From Pseudoalteromonas sp. 3D05 (GTDB taxonomy: Bacteria > Pseudomonadota > Gammaproteobacteria > Enterobacterales > Alteromonadaceae), in the NCBI RefSeq assembly GCF_002723455.1, contig NZ_PDUS01000002.1:87095-151094 (forward strand): a DNA stretch of 64,000 nucleotides. Direction: 5' to 3'. Numbering within the stretch: position 1 is the first letter of the stretch; each line of letters opens with the position of its first letter. The position numbers were made by a program, and so were the translations under genes. This document shows positions 1 to 9,209 of the stretch, one piece after another. The notes beneath the pieces were generated by a model. It ran no database searches. It had not been told where the DNA came from and saw only the letters and a list, made by a program, of their open reading frames with translations.

Positions 1-143
1 TAAACCAACCCATGGGGCGCCACAGGAACTTACTCTCATCGTTGTTACTTATTAAAAGGGAATGCCATTCTTGCAAAGTAACGCCTTGATATTAAGCCCC
101 TGTGAAACGCTGAATTCTGCATCTTGAGGTGGTTTGGGTATAT
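1..143. repeat. MITE-like dispersed repeat, family A, copy 1 (partial)
   Basis: From about position 50 to 143 the sequence matches 46706-46796 closely (shared blocks such as TGCCATT-TTGCAAAGTA-CGCCTT and CTGCATCTTGAG). The right end reads GCATCTTGAGGTGGTTTGGG, which resembles the right terminal inverted repeat of the complete copy. The left end is outside the window or diverged. It is non-coding, carries no transposase, and abuts the terminator hairpin at 144-170. The mobile-element origin is inference. Confidence 0.7.
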
Positions 144-170
144 AAAGCGCGATGTTTCATTGCGCTTTTT
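144..170 (+). terminator. Rho-independent terminator of a gene left of the window
   Basis: AAAGCGC (144-150) pairs with GCGCTTT (162-168) around an 11-nt loop, and the T run continues to 170. It lies upstream of maeA and overlaps a possible 5' extension of that gene, so it probably ends a transcript entering from the left. Confidence 0.7.
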
Positions 171-271
171 CTCATTGTGAATGGTCTGACAAGGTTGAAT
201 CTCATTGCTTTTTTTTATTCATGCCTAATAATGACAGATCAAATTTAAAAGACATCGCTAAGCTTGGAATT

Positions 272-1966
272 ATGACTACAAATACCGATCCAAATTATCT
301 TTATATCCATCACTCAGGCCCAGGCTTGATCGAAACTCCTCTATTAAATAAAGGTAGTGCATTTTCTCAAAAAGAACGGGAAAGTTTTAACCTAGCTGGT
401 TTGTTACCGCCGCGCTATGAAACAATTGAAGAACAAGTTGAGCGTTGTTATCAACAGTATTCGAGTTTTACTGATAATCTAAACAAGCATATTTATTTAC
501 GTGCAATACAAGATAATAACGAAACCTTGTATTACCGCTTAGTGCGAGATCATCTTGAAGAGATGTTGCCAATTATTTATACCCCAACTGTAGGTGATGC
601 CTGTGAAAAGTTCTCAGATATCTATCGCAGTGCACGTGGTTTATTCATATCATATGAAGACCGCTATCAAATAGACGATATTCTTCGTAATGCGACTAAA
701 GGTAAAGTGAAGGTTATTGTTGTTACCGATGGTGAACGTATTCTAGGCCTTGGCGACCAAGGTATTGGTGGTATGGGTATTCCGATTGGTAAATTGTCTC
801 TTTACACTGCATGTGGTGGGATAAGCCCCGCATATACATTACCAGTAATGCTAGATGTAGGCACCAATAACGAAAAACTATTAAATGATCCAATGTACAT
901 GGGTGCACGCCATAAACGTATTGCTCAAGATGAATATGATGAATTCTTAGATCTATTTATTAAAGCGGTTAAACGCCGTTGGCCAAATGTGCTTTTACAA
1001 TTTGAAGACTTTGCACAACCTAATGCGATGCCTTTACTTAAACGCTATCGCAATGAGATTTGCAGCTTTAATGATGATATACAAGGCACCGCGTCTATTA
1101 CTGTAGGGTCTTTACTTGCAGCATGTCGTGTTAAAGGTGAAAAATTATCAGAGCAAAAAGTGGTGTTCGTTGGTGCAGGCTCTGCAGGATGTGGTATCGC
1201 TGAACAAATTATTAGCCAAATGGTTTCTGAGGGGATCTCGGATACACAAGCAAGAAGCCAAATTTTTATGGTAGACCGTTTTGGCTTACTAACCCAAGGA
1301 ATGCAAGGACTCCGTGACTTCCAACAAGCCTTGGCTCAACAAACCGATGATTTAGCACAATGGACTTACAGCGGTGAATTTGCATCATTATTAGATGTTA
1401 TGCACTGTGCTCAACCTGATATTTTAATAGGTGTATCTGGTCAGCCAGGTTTATTTACCGAACAGGTTGTTCGTGCGATGCATAGCAATTGTACACAGCC
1501 GATTATCTTTCCATTAAGTAACCCGTCTAAACAAGTAGAGGCATTACCAGAGGACGTAATTAAATGGACTGATGGTAAAGCACTTGTAGCGACAGGAAGT
1601 CCATTCTCGCCGGTTGTCTATAACGGTGAGACGTTCCCAATCCCACAATGTAATAACAGTTATATTTTCCCAGGCATTGGTTTAGGTGTTATTGCTGCAA
1701 AGGCGACCAGAATTACTGATGCAATGCTGATGGTTTCAAGTGAAATATTAGCAGAATCTTCTCCACGAGCGAATACCGGTGAAGGCAGCTTATTACCTGC
1801 GTTAACTGAAATTGAAACCTTAAGTAAACGTATTGCATTTGGGGTAGCAAAAAAGGCAATTGAAGAAGGTGTTGCACTTGAGATAAGTGATGACATGTTA
1901 TGGGCAGCAATTGATAAAAATTATTGGTTACCTAAATACCGTAATTATAAACGTGTAAGTAACTAA
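272..1966 (+). CDS. maeA: NAD-dependent malic enzyme
   Basis: Oxidatively decarboxylates L-malate to pyruvate with reduction of NAD+, linking the TCA cycle to pyruvate. The protein is 564 aa from the ATG at 272, the usual length for the large SfcA/MaeA type. Visible motifs are YTPTVG (catalytic Tyr about 103), PIGKLSLY (catalytic Lys about 173), FEDFAQPNA (metal-binding acidic residues) and the dinucleotide fold [11 protein letters not shown]. An in-frame extension to 152 runs through a terminator hairpin and has no family similarity, so I reject it. It is monocistronic, followed by its own terminator. NAD rather than NADP specificity is inferred from family length and similarity. Confidence 0.95.
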   Translation: MTTNTDPNYLYIHHSGPGLIETPLLNKGSAFSQKERESFNLAGLLPPRYETIEEQVERCYQQYSSFTDNLNKHIYLRAIQDNNETLYYRLVRDHLEEMLPIIYTPTVGDACEKFSDIYRSARGLFISYEDRYQIDDILRNATKGKVKVIVVTDGERILGLGDQGIGGMGIPIGKLSLYTACGGISPAYTLPVMLDVGTNNEKLLNDPMYMGARHKRIAQDEYDEFLDLFIKAVKRRWPNVLLQFEDFAQPNAMPLLKRYRNEICSFNDDIQGTASITVGSLLAACRVKGEKLSEQKVVFVGAGSAGCGIAEQIISQMVSEGISDTQARSQIFMVDRFGLLTQGMQGLRDFQQALAQQTDDLAQWTYSGEFASLLDVMHCAQPDILIGVSGQPGLFTEQVVRAMHSNCTQPIIFPLSNPSKQVEALPEDVIKWTDGKALVATGSPFSPVVYNGETFPIPQCNNSYIFPGIGLGVIAAKATRITDAMLMVSSEILAESSPRANTGEGSLLPALTEIETLSKRIAFGVAKKAIEEGVALEISDDMLWAAIDKNYWLPKYRNYKRVSN

Positions 1967-1986
1967 ATTTGTGTGTATTGATTATT

Positions 1987-2012
1987 AAAACAGACTTCGG
2001 TCTGTTTTTTTT
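1987..2012 (+). terminator. Terminator of maeA
   Basis: AAAACAGAC (1987-1995), TTCG tetraloop, GTCTGTTTT (2000-2008), then a T tract. A textbook UUCG-loop intrinsic terminator 20 bases after the maeA stop codon. Confidence 0.93.
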
Positions 2013-2078
2013 GCTTGTTCATTTTCAATTAACCGCGTACGTTATCTAATAGATGGAATTTAATTATTAAGGAATGTT

Positions 2079-2789
2079 ATGCGTTATTTATTACCTTTAC
2101 TTGCTGCAGCTACTTTTAATGTGTTTGCTGATAGTACCCCAAGCGCGCCACATATTTATATTCAGGGCCAAGCAGAAATTACCACGGCAGCTGACACTGT
2201 ATTGCTAAATGTCGGTATTGTAGAAATCGATAAAGACTTAATAGCCGCAAAAAATAAAGCAGATAAAACGATGGCAAAAGCAATTAAGCTTGCTAAAAAT
2301 GCTGGCGCTTTAGATAAAGATATCAATGCAGGGCAGATAAATATATACCGTGAAACCAAGTATAATCGGCAAACAAATGCTCAAGAATTTGTTGGTTTTA
2401 GAGTATCGCGTAACATAACAATTAAGCTCGATTCAATTGATAAATACCCAACGCTGTTACAAAGCTTAGTTAACGAAGGTATAAACCAAATTAACAACAC
2501 GCAATTTGTATCAAGTAAATATAATGAACTACACCAGCAAGCACAAAAGTTAGCAATAGAAGATGCCCGCCAAGCAGCTAAAGAGTTTGCTAGTGATTAT
2601 GGTGTAGATATAAAGGGATTGTACAGTGCCTCAATGAGTCCGATGGATACTAGTGTACAGCCTTACGCAAGAGCAAAGATGGCTATGCTAGCAGATAGTG
2701 AATCTGGACGCGTAGTCCCTGACTCATATCATGCGGGAGAAATTACAATTTCTGCATCTAGTTACGCAATTTATTTAATAGAAAATTAA
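2079..2789 (+). CDS. SIMPL-domain (DUF541) periplasmic protein
   Basis: 236 aa. An N-terminal signal peptide (hydrophobic residues 3-16, probable cleavage after VFA) is followed by one SIMPL/DUF541 domain. This is the family of E. coli YggE and of BP26, periplasmic proteins linked to oxidative stress defence but without a settled biochemical role. Family-typical features are the opening IYIQGQAEITTAADTVLLNVGI segment type, the central NITIKLDSIDKYPTLLQSLV-type stretch and a final beta strand. The RBS AAGGAA sits ahead of the ATG. Single gene, convergent with the DUF2254 gene. Periplasmic location is inferred from the signal peptide. Confidence 0.85.
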   Translation: MRYLLPLLAAATFNVFADSTPSAPHIYIQGQAEITTAADTVLLNVGIVEIDKDLIAAKNKADKTMAKAIKLAKNAGALDKDINAGQINIYRETKYNRQTNAQEFVGFRVSRNITIKLDSIDKYPTLLQSLVNEGINQINNTQFVSSKYNELHQQAQKLAIEDARQAAKEFASDYGVDIKGLYSASMSPMDTSVQPYARAKMAMLADSESGRVVPDSYHAGEITISASSYAIYLIEN

Positions 2790-2796
2790 ACGATAC

Positions 2797-2828
2797 GCCA
2801 CGGTAAGAAATACGTACATCACCGTGGC
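2797..2828. terminator. Hairpin between convergent genes, possible bidirectional terminator
   Basis: GCCACGGT (2797-2804) pairs with ACCGTGGC (2821-2828). It lies seven bases after one stop codon and just before the other in a convergent pair. The T tract is weak (TAAGTTTTA on the plus side), so terminator function is probable, not certain. Confidence 0.6.
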
Positions 2829-2834
2829 TAAGTT

Positions 2835-4181
2835 TTAGCCCTTATCAGTAAATCTTTTTAATAGAATTTCACCCTTATTTGGTGAAATTCTTTGTATTGA
2901 TTTGAGCATATTTATTACTTCATTTCTATCATATTGGTTTGACGTTTGTTCGTTTATGTCGTCAACTATTGCCGCTAAATAATTAAATAAATTAACTGTG
3001 GCCTGTTCATTTTCATGTGTTGTAAACAAAATATTTTTGAATGCTTCAAGTATGTTCGTCATAACATAGGCATCTGATTTTGCATAGTTACGCAGCGGCG
3101 TAAAATTATCATGAAGTAATTCTTCAAACGATGTTTCATGAAGATAAAGAAGCGGATATTTATTTGCGTGTTTGAATGAGTAGTTTATATCGCTGATTTT
3201 CAACCTTTCAATCAATAAAATGCTCAACATATCAATAGCTTTTACCGCTGTGCCAGGATCGTTTATACCTGGGCTCATCGCTTTTACTGCAATTTCAGAT
3301 ATTTGGGTCAAACCATAGCGGTAGTGATCGCTAATGTATTCTTCGATATAAAAAATAAAGCAATTTAGAAGCTTTTCAACTAACTCAGGTTTGTCTGATA
3401 AATCGGTATCACACTTCAAGAAAGGGTAGCCTTTAACAGTGAAGTAGCCTTGATTAACAACAACATAAATTTTAAGTTTTTCTTGAGCAAGAATTTCACA
3501 TAGTCTTTGTGAGTTAACCCCTTTAAAATAACCCTCTGTTGCACTTTCGATCGAGTGCCATGATTCAAACTCAGGAAATTCTTGAATTGGATGCGACTTC
3601 TGGCGATCAATAACACCTGTGATCTCTTTTTTAGTGTGTTTAAATAAATCATTCAGAACATTATCAACTTGAATAGCCTTTGAAATTGAATGAATAAAGT
3701 AAACAAAAAGACCCAAGGAAATTAAGCCGAAAATGAGTGAAATAAGGACACCTAGAGAGGGTATCGCAACATAATTTTCCATCTGCTTAATATTAATTAG
3801 CATAATAATTGCGTAAATAATGCTACCTAGGTAAAAGCCAAGTACCAGTTGATGTGATTTTTTAGTAATAAGACCGGGTATAACACGCGGCGATAAATTC
3901 GCACTGGCAGTATTTAACACGACCATTACCATTGAAAAGCTGAACACCGTTAAAGAGATAACACTGCCTGCAAGCGTGCTTAGAATAGTTCTCGCATTTT
4001 CTTCACTATCAACTAACAGTACGTTTATCTGTTCTTTTAACTGTGAGATGGGTGACGTGTATTCAATTGATACTGTTATAGTCGCTAAAATCAGAAAACT
4101 AACTGATAAAACAGATGGGTAAAAGCCTATGCTATTAATCATTTCTCTATATGTGTTGGCAATTTTACGTGGTGTGAACAT
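2835..4181 (-). CDS. DUF2254 predicted membrane protein
   Basis: 448 aa from the ATG at 4181, which has a well-placed AAGGAAA RBS; a start ten codons upstream is possible but poorly supported. Four hydrophobic segments occupy the first half (about residues 20-40, 75-100, 120-140, 150-170). The signature region SFSMVMVVLNTASANLSPRV falls between the second and third, and a soluble half contains SPGINDPGTAVKAID. All this matches the DUF2254 family of bacterial inner-membrane proteins, whose function is unknown. Monocistronic on the minus strand and divergent from the MAPEG operon. Confidence 0.85.
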   Translation of the reverse strand: MFTPRKIANTYREMINSIGFYPSVLSVSFLILATITVSIEYTSPISQLKEQINVLLVDSEENARTILSTLAGSVISLTVFSFSMVMVVLNTASANLSPRVIPGLITKKSHQLVLGFYLGSIIYAIIMLINIKQMENYVAIPSLGVLISLIFGLISLGLFVYFIHSISKAIQVDNVLNDLFKHTKKEITGVIDRQKSHPIQEFPEFESWHSIESATEGYFKGVNSQRLCEILAQEKLKIYVVVNQGYFTVKGYPFLKCDTDLSDKPELVEKLLNCFIFYIEEYISDHYRYGLTQISEIAVKAMSPGINDPGTAVKAIDMLSILLIERLKISDINYSFKHANKYPLLYLHETSFEELLHDNFTPLRNYAKSDAYVMTNILEAFKNILFTTHENEQATVNLFNYLAAIVDDINEQTSNQYDRNEVINMLKSIQRISPNKGEILLKRFTDKG

Positions 4182-4294
4182 ACTTTTCCTTTTGACCTGT
4201 TTTATCAACAAGGTAACATAAAAAACTAGTTTGTTGCTGGCTATTTAAAAAGTGATCTTGTGCTATCATAGAAAAAAATACTTGGAATTAAATT

Positions 4295-4669
4295 GTGATC
4301 ATCTCTTTTTACGCAGCTGTCTTAGCAGTCATGTATATTCACCTTAGTATGAATGTTGTCAAAGTCCGAAAAGCGAATAAAATCTCTTTAGGAACAGATA
4401 ACAATGAATCATTGATAAGGGCAACTCGTGCCCATGGAAATTTTATTGAGTATGTACCTTTTGCGCTTATTTTAATATTTTTAGCTGAATTTCAAGGGTT
4501 GAGTAGTCATTACTGCCATGCTTTGGGTGGATTATTGGTTTTTGGGCGTATTTGTCACAGCATTGCGTTAAACGATGGCACCTTCAAACTACGTGTAATA
4601 GGTATGATATCGACATTTGCTGTACTAGCGCTATCTGCATTTTTCTTGCTGCTAAATCGGTTCTTCTAA
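4295..4669 (+). CDS. MAPEG family membrane protein
   Basis: 124 aa with four predicted membrane helices and the MAPEG motif region RATRAHGNFIEYVP, in which the conserved Arg/Asn/Glu residues bind glutathione in characterised eukaryotic members. Bacterial members are small inner-membrane proteins of mostly unknown substrate. The start is GTG at 4295, which places the first membrane helix at the N terminus as usual. It is the first gene of a tight three-gene operon (1-nt gaps to both following genes), which suggests a shared role with the solute-binding protein and the sulfotransferase. Confidence 0.85.
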   Translation: MIISFYAAVLAVMYIHLSMNVVKVRKANKISLGTDNNESLIRATRAHGNFIEYVPFALILIFLAEFQGLSSHYCHALGGLLVFGRICHSIALNDGTFKLRVIGMISTFAVLALSAFFLLLNRFF

Positions 4670-4670
4670 T

Positions 4671-5570
4671 ATGAAATCGTGGTCTTTTTGTATCGCTATA
4701 GCTCTGCTTTGGGGCCCGGTAAACGTCCATGGTACAGAGTCGAACGCAGAAAAGTCACCTCGGTTAGACGTGTATTATCCAAAACCTGAACGTGATTATG
4801 AAAAAGAGAGTTGGTACCCATTAGTCCTATTAAAATTTGCTCTCGAACACAGTGGATACGAACACACATTACAAGAATCGGTAAACATGGTACAAAGTCG
4901 CTCTTTAAAAGAGTTGGTTGAAGGGCAATTAGTTAATGTTGCTTGGTCTATGACAAGTATTGAGCGAGAAAGCGACTTACTGCCAGTTAGAATACCCATA
5001 TATAAAGGGTTATATGGGCTGCGTTTATTATTAACAACAAAAGATAAGCTTATAAAATTTGCAAATATTAGTGACGTAGCTGAACTCTCTGAACTTGATT
5101 TTATCCAAGGTCATGATTGGCCTGATACTACCGTTTTGACGGACAATGGTTTTGAAGTATCAACTTCAACAAGTTACGAAGCTTTGTTTAGCATGTTACA
5201 TAAAGGGCGAGGGGATGCATTTCCACGCTCAATTTTAGAAACTGGATGGGAGCTAAAACAGCTTGAGGCTGATACTGATATAACAGTAGTTCCGAATATA
5301 GCAATAAAATATCCAGCGGCAATCTATTATTTTGTTAACCCTAGTCGCCCAGACATCCATAAAGCTATTTCGATTGGATTAAAGCGAATGCATGAAAATG
5401 GTAAATTTGATGAGCTTTTTAATCGTTATTTTACCGAAGCGATTATCAATGCAAATCTTGATCAAAAAACTATTATTCCACTAACAAATAGTCATATGTC
5501 AGCGTTAACGCCACTTGATAACAGTAAATTGTGGTTTGACCCTAATTCAATAAAAACCCCCATCCAATAA
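4671..5570 (+). CDS. Periplasmic solute-binding-like protein (type 2 PBP fold)
   Basis: 299 aa with a signal peptide (hydrophobic residues 4-20). The rest resembles the family 3 / transporter substrate-binding fold: repeated substrate-domain elements such as VAWSMTSIERE, the hinge-like LLLTTKDKLIKFANISD, and the late FVNPSRPDIHKAISIGLKRM element. No permease or ATPase gene is adjacent, so it may be an orphan sensor-type or redox-associated binding protein rather than part of an ABC importer. Its start lies one base after the MAPEG stop codon. The ligand is unknown. Confidence 0.72.
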   Translation: MKSWSFCIAIALLWGPVNVHGTESNAEKSPRLDVYYPKPERDYEKESWYPLVLLKFALEHSGYEHTLQESVNMVQSRSLKELVEGQLVNVAWSMTSIERESDLLPVRIPIYKGLYGLRLLLTTKDKLIKFANISDVAELSELDFIQGHDWPDTTVLTDNGFEVSTSTSYEALFSMLHKGRGDAFPRSILETGWELKQLEADTDITVVPNIAIKYPAAIYYFVNPSRPDIHKAISIGLKRMHENGKFDELFNRYFTEAIINANLDQKTIIPLTNSHMSALTPLDNSKLWFDPNSIKTPIQ

Positions 5571-5571
5571 T

Positions 5572-6204
5572 ATGAATCGTAACCGTATTTTCATAATAGG
5601 CCTACCTAGAACGGGCACCACCAGTGTATGCAATGCATTTTTAGAACTGGGCTACAAAACTGCCCATACAGCTTATACAAAACAATGTTTTAATAGTGCT
5701 GAAGTTATAGCTGATACACCAGTTTTTAATGATTTTGAAGTTTTAGATAAAAGGTTCCCACATTCAAAGTTCATTTATTTAGAGCGAGAAATTGAGTTGT
5801 GGATCCCGTCAATACGTCAATTATTACAAAGAATGTTTAATAATCTAACCCGACTCGATGGTGGGTTTAACCCTCATATAAAACTTTGTTATTTAAATAC
5901 TTTTAATAACTTAACTATTGATAACATTGCATCCGATGCATATTTAGAACAGCAGTATTCTTTACATTTTAAAAAAGCTAAACGTTACTTTGAGCATAGA
6001 CCAGCAGATTTTCTATCAATTGATATTAGTAAAAACACGAGTTTTGAACGCTTATGTATGTTTTTAGACTGTGAGTTTCCACAAGGTTTAAGTAACTTTG
6101 AAAAGATGAACATTGGCGGCAAAGTAACTGCTTGGAATAATATTAAACACCCACTTAAAGTTGCTTCTACTGCAAATGGAAAAATAGATAAGGTTATATA
6201 TTAA
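5572..6204 (+). CDS. Sulfotransferase-family protein
   Basis: 210 aa. The N terminus carries GLPRTGTTSV (residues 10-19), the 5'-phosphosulfate-binding loop of PAPS-dependent sulfotransferases. A later segment, KFIYLEREIELWIPSIRQ, resembles the family's 3'-phosphate-binding strand and helix. It is shorter than most carbohydrate sulfotransferases and its acceptor is unknown. It begins one base after the preceding stop codon and is the last gene of the MAPEG operon. The family assignment is good; catalytic competence is not proven from sequence. Confidence 0.78.
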   Translation: MNRNRIFIIGLPRTGTTSVCNAFLELGYKTAHTAYTKQCFNSAEVIADTPVFNDFEVLDKRFPHSKFIYLEREIELWIPSIRQLLQRMFNNLTRLDGGFNPHIKLCYLNTFNNLTIDNIASDAYLEQQYSLHFKKAKRYFEHRPADFLSIDISKNTSFERLCMFLDCEFPQGLSNFEKMNIGGKVTAWNNIKHPLKVASTANGKIDKVIY

Positions 6205-6277
6205 CTTTTCGCTGTTACAAGATTTTATCGCTTGATTACGGTAAAATTGCGTTATTAAATTTAAAGTAAGTTAAACA

Positions 6278-6850
6278 ATGTTTGAATTAAAATACCACAC
6301 TCCGTTTTCATGGACTGAGGCTGTACTAGCCGATTTTGATACCTTTTTACAAGACCATGCTGCCGCTGAAAAAAAAGCATCGGGCATGGCTATGTCTATG
6401 TTATCGCATTACCCAGATCGCCGTAAACTTGTTAAAGCGATGACAGATTTGGCCCTGGAAGAAATGATACATTTTAAACAGGTGCTTAAGTTGCTAATTG
6501 ATCGCGACGTTAATTTAGGTAATGACCAAAAAGATCCATACGTTAAGCAAATTCGTGCTGTTTTTAGAAACGGACGTGATGAGTTCTTAATGGATAGGCT
6601 ACTTGTTGGCGCAGTAATAGAGGCTAGGGGACATGAGCGTTTCTCTCTTGTGGCACAAGCATTACCTGCCGGTAAAGAAAAAGAATTCTATGTTGCAATT
6701 GCTAAATCAGAAGAAAAACACAAAAATTTATTTGTTGAGCTGGCTTATGAATATTTTGACAAGGCGCAGGTAGACCTTCGTTTAGAAGAAATTCTCATCG
6801 CCGAAGCTGATATATGTAAAAAGATTCCATTCACGGCTGCACTTCATTAA
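6278..6850 (+). CDS. miaE: tRNA 2-methylthio-N6-isopentenyladenosine-37 hydroxylase
   Basis: 190 aa. MiaE hydroxylates the isopentenyl group of ms2i6A37 in tRNAs that read U-starting codons, using a non-haem diiron centre in a ferritin-like four-helix bundle. Iron-ligand motifs are visible: LEEMIHFKQV (ExxH), EARGHERF and SEEKHKNLF (ExxH). The length is typical for the family. It has its own leader of about 70 bases and is followed by a hairpin, so it is probably monocistronic. Confidence 0.93.
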   Translation: MFELKYHTPFSWTEAVLADFDTFLQDHAAAEKKASGMAMSMLSHYPDRRKLVKAMTDLALEEMIHFKQVLKLLIDRDVNLGNDQKDPYVKQIRAVFRNGRDEFLMDRLLVGAVIEARGHERFSLVAQALPAGKEKEFYVAIAKSEEKHKNLFVELAYEYFDKAQVDLRLEEILIAEADICKKIPFTAALH

Positions 6851-6877
6851 AAATCACCTCTATAAATTATGTTAAAT

Positions 6878-6903
6878 AGGCTGTTAAATCATTTCAACAG
6901 CCT
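6878..6903 (+). terminator. Hairpin after miaE
   Basis: AGGCTGTT (6878-6885) pairs with AACAGCCT (6896-6903). No strong T run follows, so this is a probable but weak terminator. Confidence 0.5.
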
Positions 6904-7066
6904 AACAGACTTAATTAACACTCATTAATTAAGCCCTGCATTCACCTATATTGTCTTAATAAAGGTCACATTCATTTAAAACACTTATACTCATTAAAGT
7001 GCTTGAGCAAAGCATGAGCTTTTGAAAATTTAATGACTATTTAAGTAATGGGATAAGGAGATGACC

Positions 7067-7438
7067 ATGAAATTAATGACGGCTTTAACAACTGTGTCTT
7101 TGATTGGAATAGGGGTTTTGAGTAGCTTTATCTATTCAGAATATAAAGTACTTCAAACGAATAAGAATATGGGTGAAATATCCAGCAGCATGTATCAATC
7201 TATAATTTGGCAAATGGATGCATACAACAACCCCAGATTTAACAATCAGACAAAAACATTTTTTGATGATCAAGTCATAAATATGCGTGAGTATGAAAAG
7301 CTCAAGTCACTGGCTCAAGAACAGTCGACTCCGATGTTATACATCAGTTTATCCAGCGAAGATCTTTGGCATACAAAGGAGCAATTTAATGAAAGGTTGG
7401 CGAGCAAAGAACATAATGACTTGTTAGCAATAAATTAA
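7067..7438 (+). CDS. Small membrane-anchored protein of unknown function
   Basis: 123 aa. I do not recognise a family. An N-terminal hydrophobic stretch (MKLMTALTTVSLIGIGVLSS type, about residues 4-24) looks like a signal anchor or uncleaved signal; the rest is polar and mainly helical with no cysteines. I chose the ATG at 7067 because AAGGAG (7055-7060) is correctly spaced from it and directly touches the alternative ATG at 7061. It has a 200-base leader, and no co-transcribed neighbour is evident. Its codon use resembles its neighbours. Confidence 0.6.
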   Translation: MKLMTALTTVSLIGIGVLSSFIYSEYKVLQTNKNMGEISSSMYQSIIWQMDAYNNPRFNNQTKTFFDDQVINMREYEKLKSLAQEQSTPMLYISLSSEDLWHTKEQFNERLASKEHNDLLAIN

Positions 7439-7562
7439 GTTAGATTGTTGTCTTTATCTGATGATAGTTTTATCGAGATCAAATGTAGCATTGATTTTTT
7501 ACATTCAATGTTAAATCTCATCTAAAATAAATGATACTCACTTTAATAGCGTGGATCATTTT

Positions 7563-8525
7563 ATGATAAATCACATCGGTATTTTAACCTCTGGCGGCGA
7601 TGCGCCAGGTATGAACGCTGCTTTATACGGTGTAGTTAAAACTGCTCAGCACTATAATATAAAAGTTAGCGGTATCAAAAAAGGTTATGAAGGGTTGATC
7701 AGTAATGATTTAATCTCTCTCGATATTCGAACTTTACAGTCTTCAATGCATTTAGGTGGCACAATCTTAAAAACCGCTCGCTGTGATGTTTTTAAAACAG
7801 ATCAAGGCCGTGCTTGTGCAATAAACACTATCAATAAAAATAAAATAGATGCACTGATTATTATCGGCGGCGATGGAAGTTTTAAAGGCGCTTTGTGGTT
7901 AGCTCAAAAGAGTAATATCCAATTAATCGGCATTCCAGGCACCATTGATAATGATTTAGCGGGTACAGATTTTACCTTGGGGTTTGATACAGCTGTAAAT
8001 ACATCAATGCAGTGTATTGATAAAATACGTGATACAGCAGAATCACATAATCGCGTTTTTGTTATTGAAGTTATGGGCAGAGATTCAGGATACATTGCCG
8101 CATATTCTGGTTTAACATCTGGCGCAGATTCATTTTTAATTCCTGAAAGCCGAAATGATATTGAAAGCCTTTTAAATAACCTCGATGATTTTCACAGTGA
8201 TCATGCATTAATTGTTGTTGTTGCTGAAGGAGATGAGATAGGAACACAAGAAGTGTGTAAGAAAATTAAATCAGTAAACCCAAATATTGATTTACGATTA
8301 ACAAAACTAGGTCATCTTCAACGTGGCGGAAATCCAACAGCGAGTGACCGAATGCTTGCAATCGGACTTGGCAGTTTTAGTGTTCACGCATTACTTGAAA
8401 ACAAATCGGGTATGATGGTCGGTATTATTAACAATAGATATTGTTTAACGAAGTTTGCAGGCGTTATTAAAAAACATGAAATAAGCGAAGAGGTTAATAA
8501 ACTTTTAGCAATATTTTGCAGGTAG
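7563..8525 (+). CDS. pfkA: ATP-dependent 6-phosphofructokinase
   Basis: 320 aa from the ATG at 7563. It phosphorylates fructose 6-phosphate to the 1,6-bisphosphate, the committing step of glycolysis. Motifs are LTSGGDAPGMNAA at the N terminus, IIGGDGSFKG, PGTIDND (catalytic Asp), VEVMGRDSG and LGHLQRGG. GGDGS and PGTIDND mark the ATP-using type; pyrophosphate enzymes have GGDD and PKTIDND. An in-frame GTG at 7551 would add four residues and matches the family less well. It stands alone between 124 and 287 bases of non-coding DNA. Confidence 0.95.
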   Translation: MINHIGILTSGGDAPGMNAALYGVVKTAQHYNIKVSGIKKGYEGLISNDLISLDIRTLQSSMHLGGTILKTARCDVFKTDQGRACAINTINKNKIDALIIIGGDGSFKGALWLAQKSNIQLIGIPGTIDNDLAGTDFTLGFDTAVNTSMQCIDKIRDTAESHNRVFVIEVMGRDSGYIAAYSGLTSGADSFLIPESRNDIESLLNNLDDFHSDHALIVVVAEGDEIGTQEVCKKIKSVNPNIDLRLTKLGHLQRGGNPTASDRMLAIGLGSFSVHALLENKSGMMVGIINNRYCLTKFAGVIKKHEISEEVNKLLAIFCR

Positions 8526-8671
8526 CTGATTTATTCATATTTTTACTTTGTACAATAGGTGCAATTAATCGCTATGGTTATTAATTTACCTTATTTAACA
8601 TAATATAAATTATAGGGTATTACAAATAACCACACAGCAAGCCTGCTTTATATCTGTGTTCAACCTCCCTA

Positions 8672-8697
8672 TGTCCAATACTAGACGGTATCGGACA
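8672..8697. promoter_or_regulatory. Imperfect inverted repeat in the pfkA-to-receiver intergenic region
   Basis: TGTCCAATAC (8672-8681) and GTATCGGACA (8688-8697) pair with one mismatch around six bases. No T tract follows, and the sequence then reads TTATAAT, which could be a -10 element. It is either an operator for the receiver operon or the end of the pfkA transcript. The rest of 8526-8812 shows nothing recognisable. Confidence 0.4.
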
Positions 8698-8812
8698 TTA
8701 TAATGATTTATTTCAAATAGTTGGTTTTATTACGGTATCTTTCTTGAGCTTCATTATCGCTTAGCATAGTATTAAAACTACAATTTAAGCTGTATCACAA
8801 GAAGTAAACAAC

Positions 8813-9202
8813 ATGGAATTTGTGCGCCCACTCGAACCTATTTTGATTATTGATGATGTTCAAGATATTCGTGACTACTTAAATCAAATCTTAACTGAGT
8901 TAGGCTTTGAAGATATTTTGGAAAGCCGTGATTTTGAATCTGCAAAATCGTTAATCAAAGAAAAATCCCCTAATGTCATTTTTCTCGATATAGAGTTACC
9001 GGATACCGATGGTACTGAAATTCTCGAATTTTTAAATGATAATTACCCACACACTCATGTTGTAATGTGCTCCGGACATAATAGTTTAGAGAATGTACAA
9101 AATACTTGGGAGCTCGGCGCTAAAGGTTTTATTGCTAAGCCATTCAACGCAAAAAAAGTTGATACTGTAATGAAACGATTAGAAATAGTCGAACATTTTT
9201 AA
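8813..9202 (+). CDS. Single-domain response regulator (CheY-like receiver)
   Basis: 129 aa, a receiver domain only. All catalytic positions are present: the acidic pair Asp14-Asp15, the phospho-acceptor Asp59 in FLDIELPDTDG, Ser87 in the Thr/Ser position (CSGH) and Lys109 in AKPF. There is no output domain. The MoxR gene starts eight bases downstream, so the receiver is probably the first gene of the MoxR-DUF58-transglutaminase operon. No histidine kinase lies in the window. Its target is unknown; control of the following complex by protein contact is inference. Confidence 0.88.
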   Translation: MEFVRPLEPILIIDDVQDIRDYLNQILTELGFEDILESRDFESAKSLIKEKSPNVIFLDIELPDTDGTEILEFLNDNYPHTHVVMCSGHNSLENVQNTWELGAKGFIAKPFNAKKVDTVMKRLEIVEHF

Positions 9203-9209
9203 GGTTACT

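Noticed and set aside
152..271. 40-residue N-terminal extension of maeA
   Set aside because: It overlaps a terminator hairpin and has no similarity to malic enzymes; the 564-aa form from 272 fits the family length.
7563..8525. Pyrophosphate-dependent phosphofructokinase
   Set aside because: GGDGS and PGTIDND are ATP-type residues; the PPi type has GGDD and PKTIDND.
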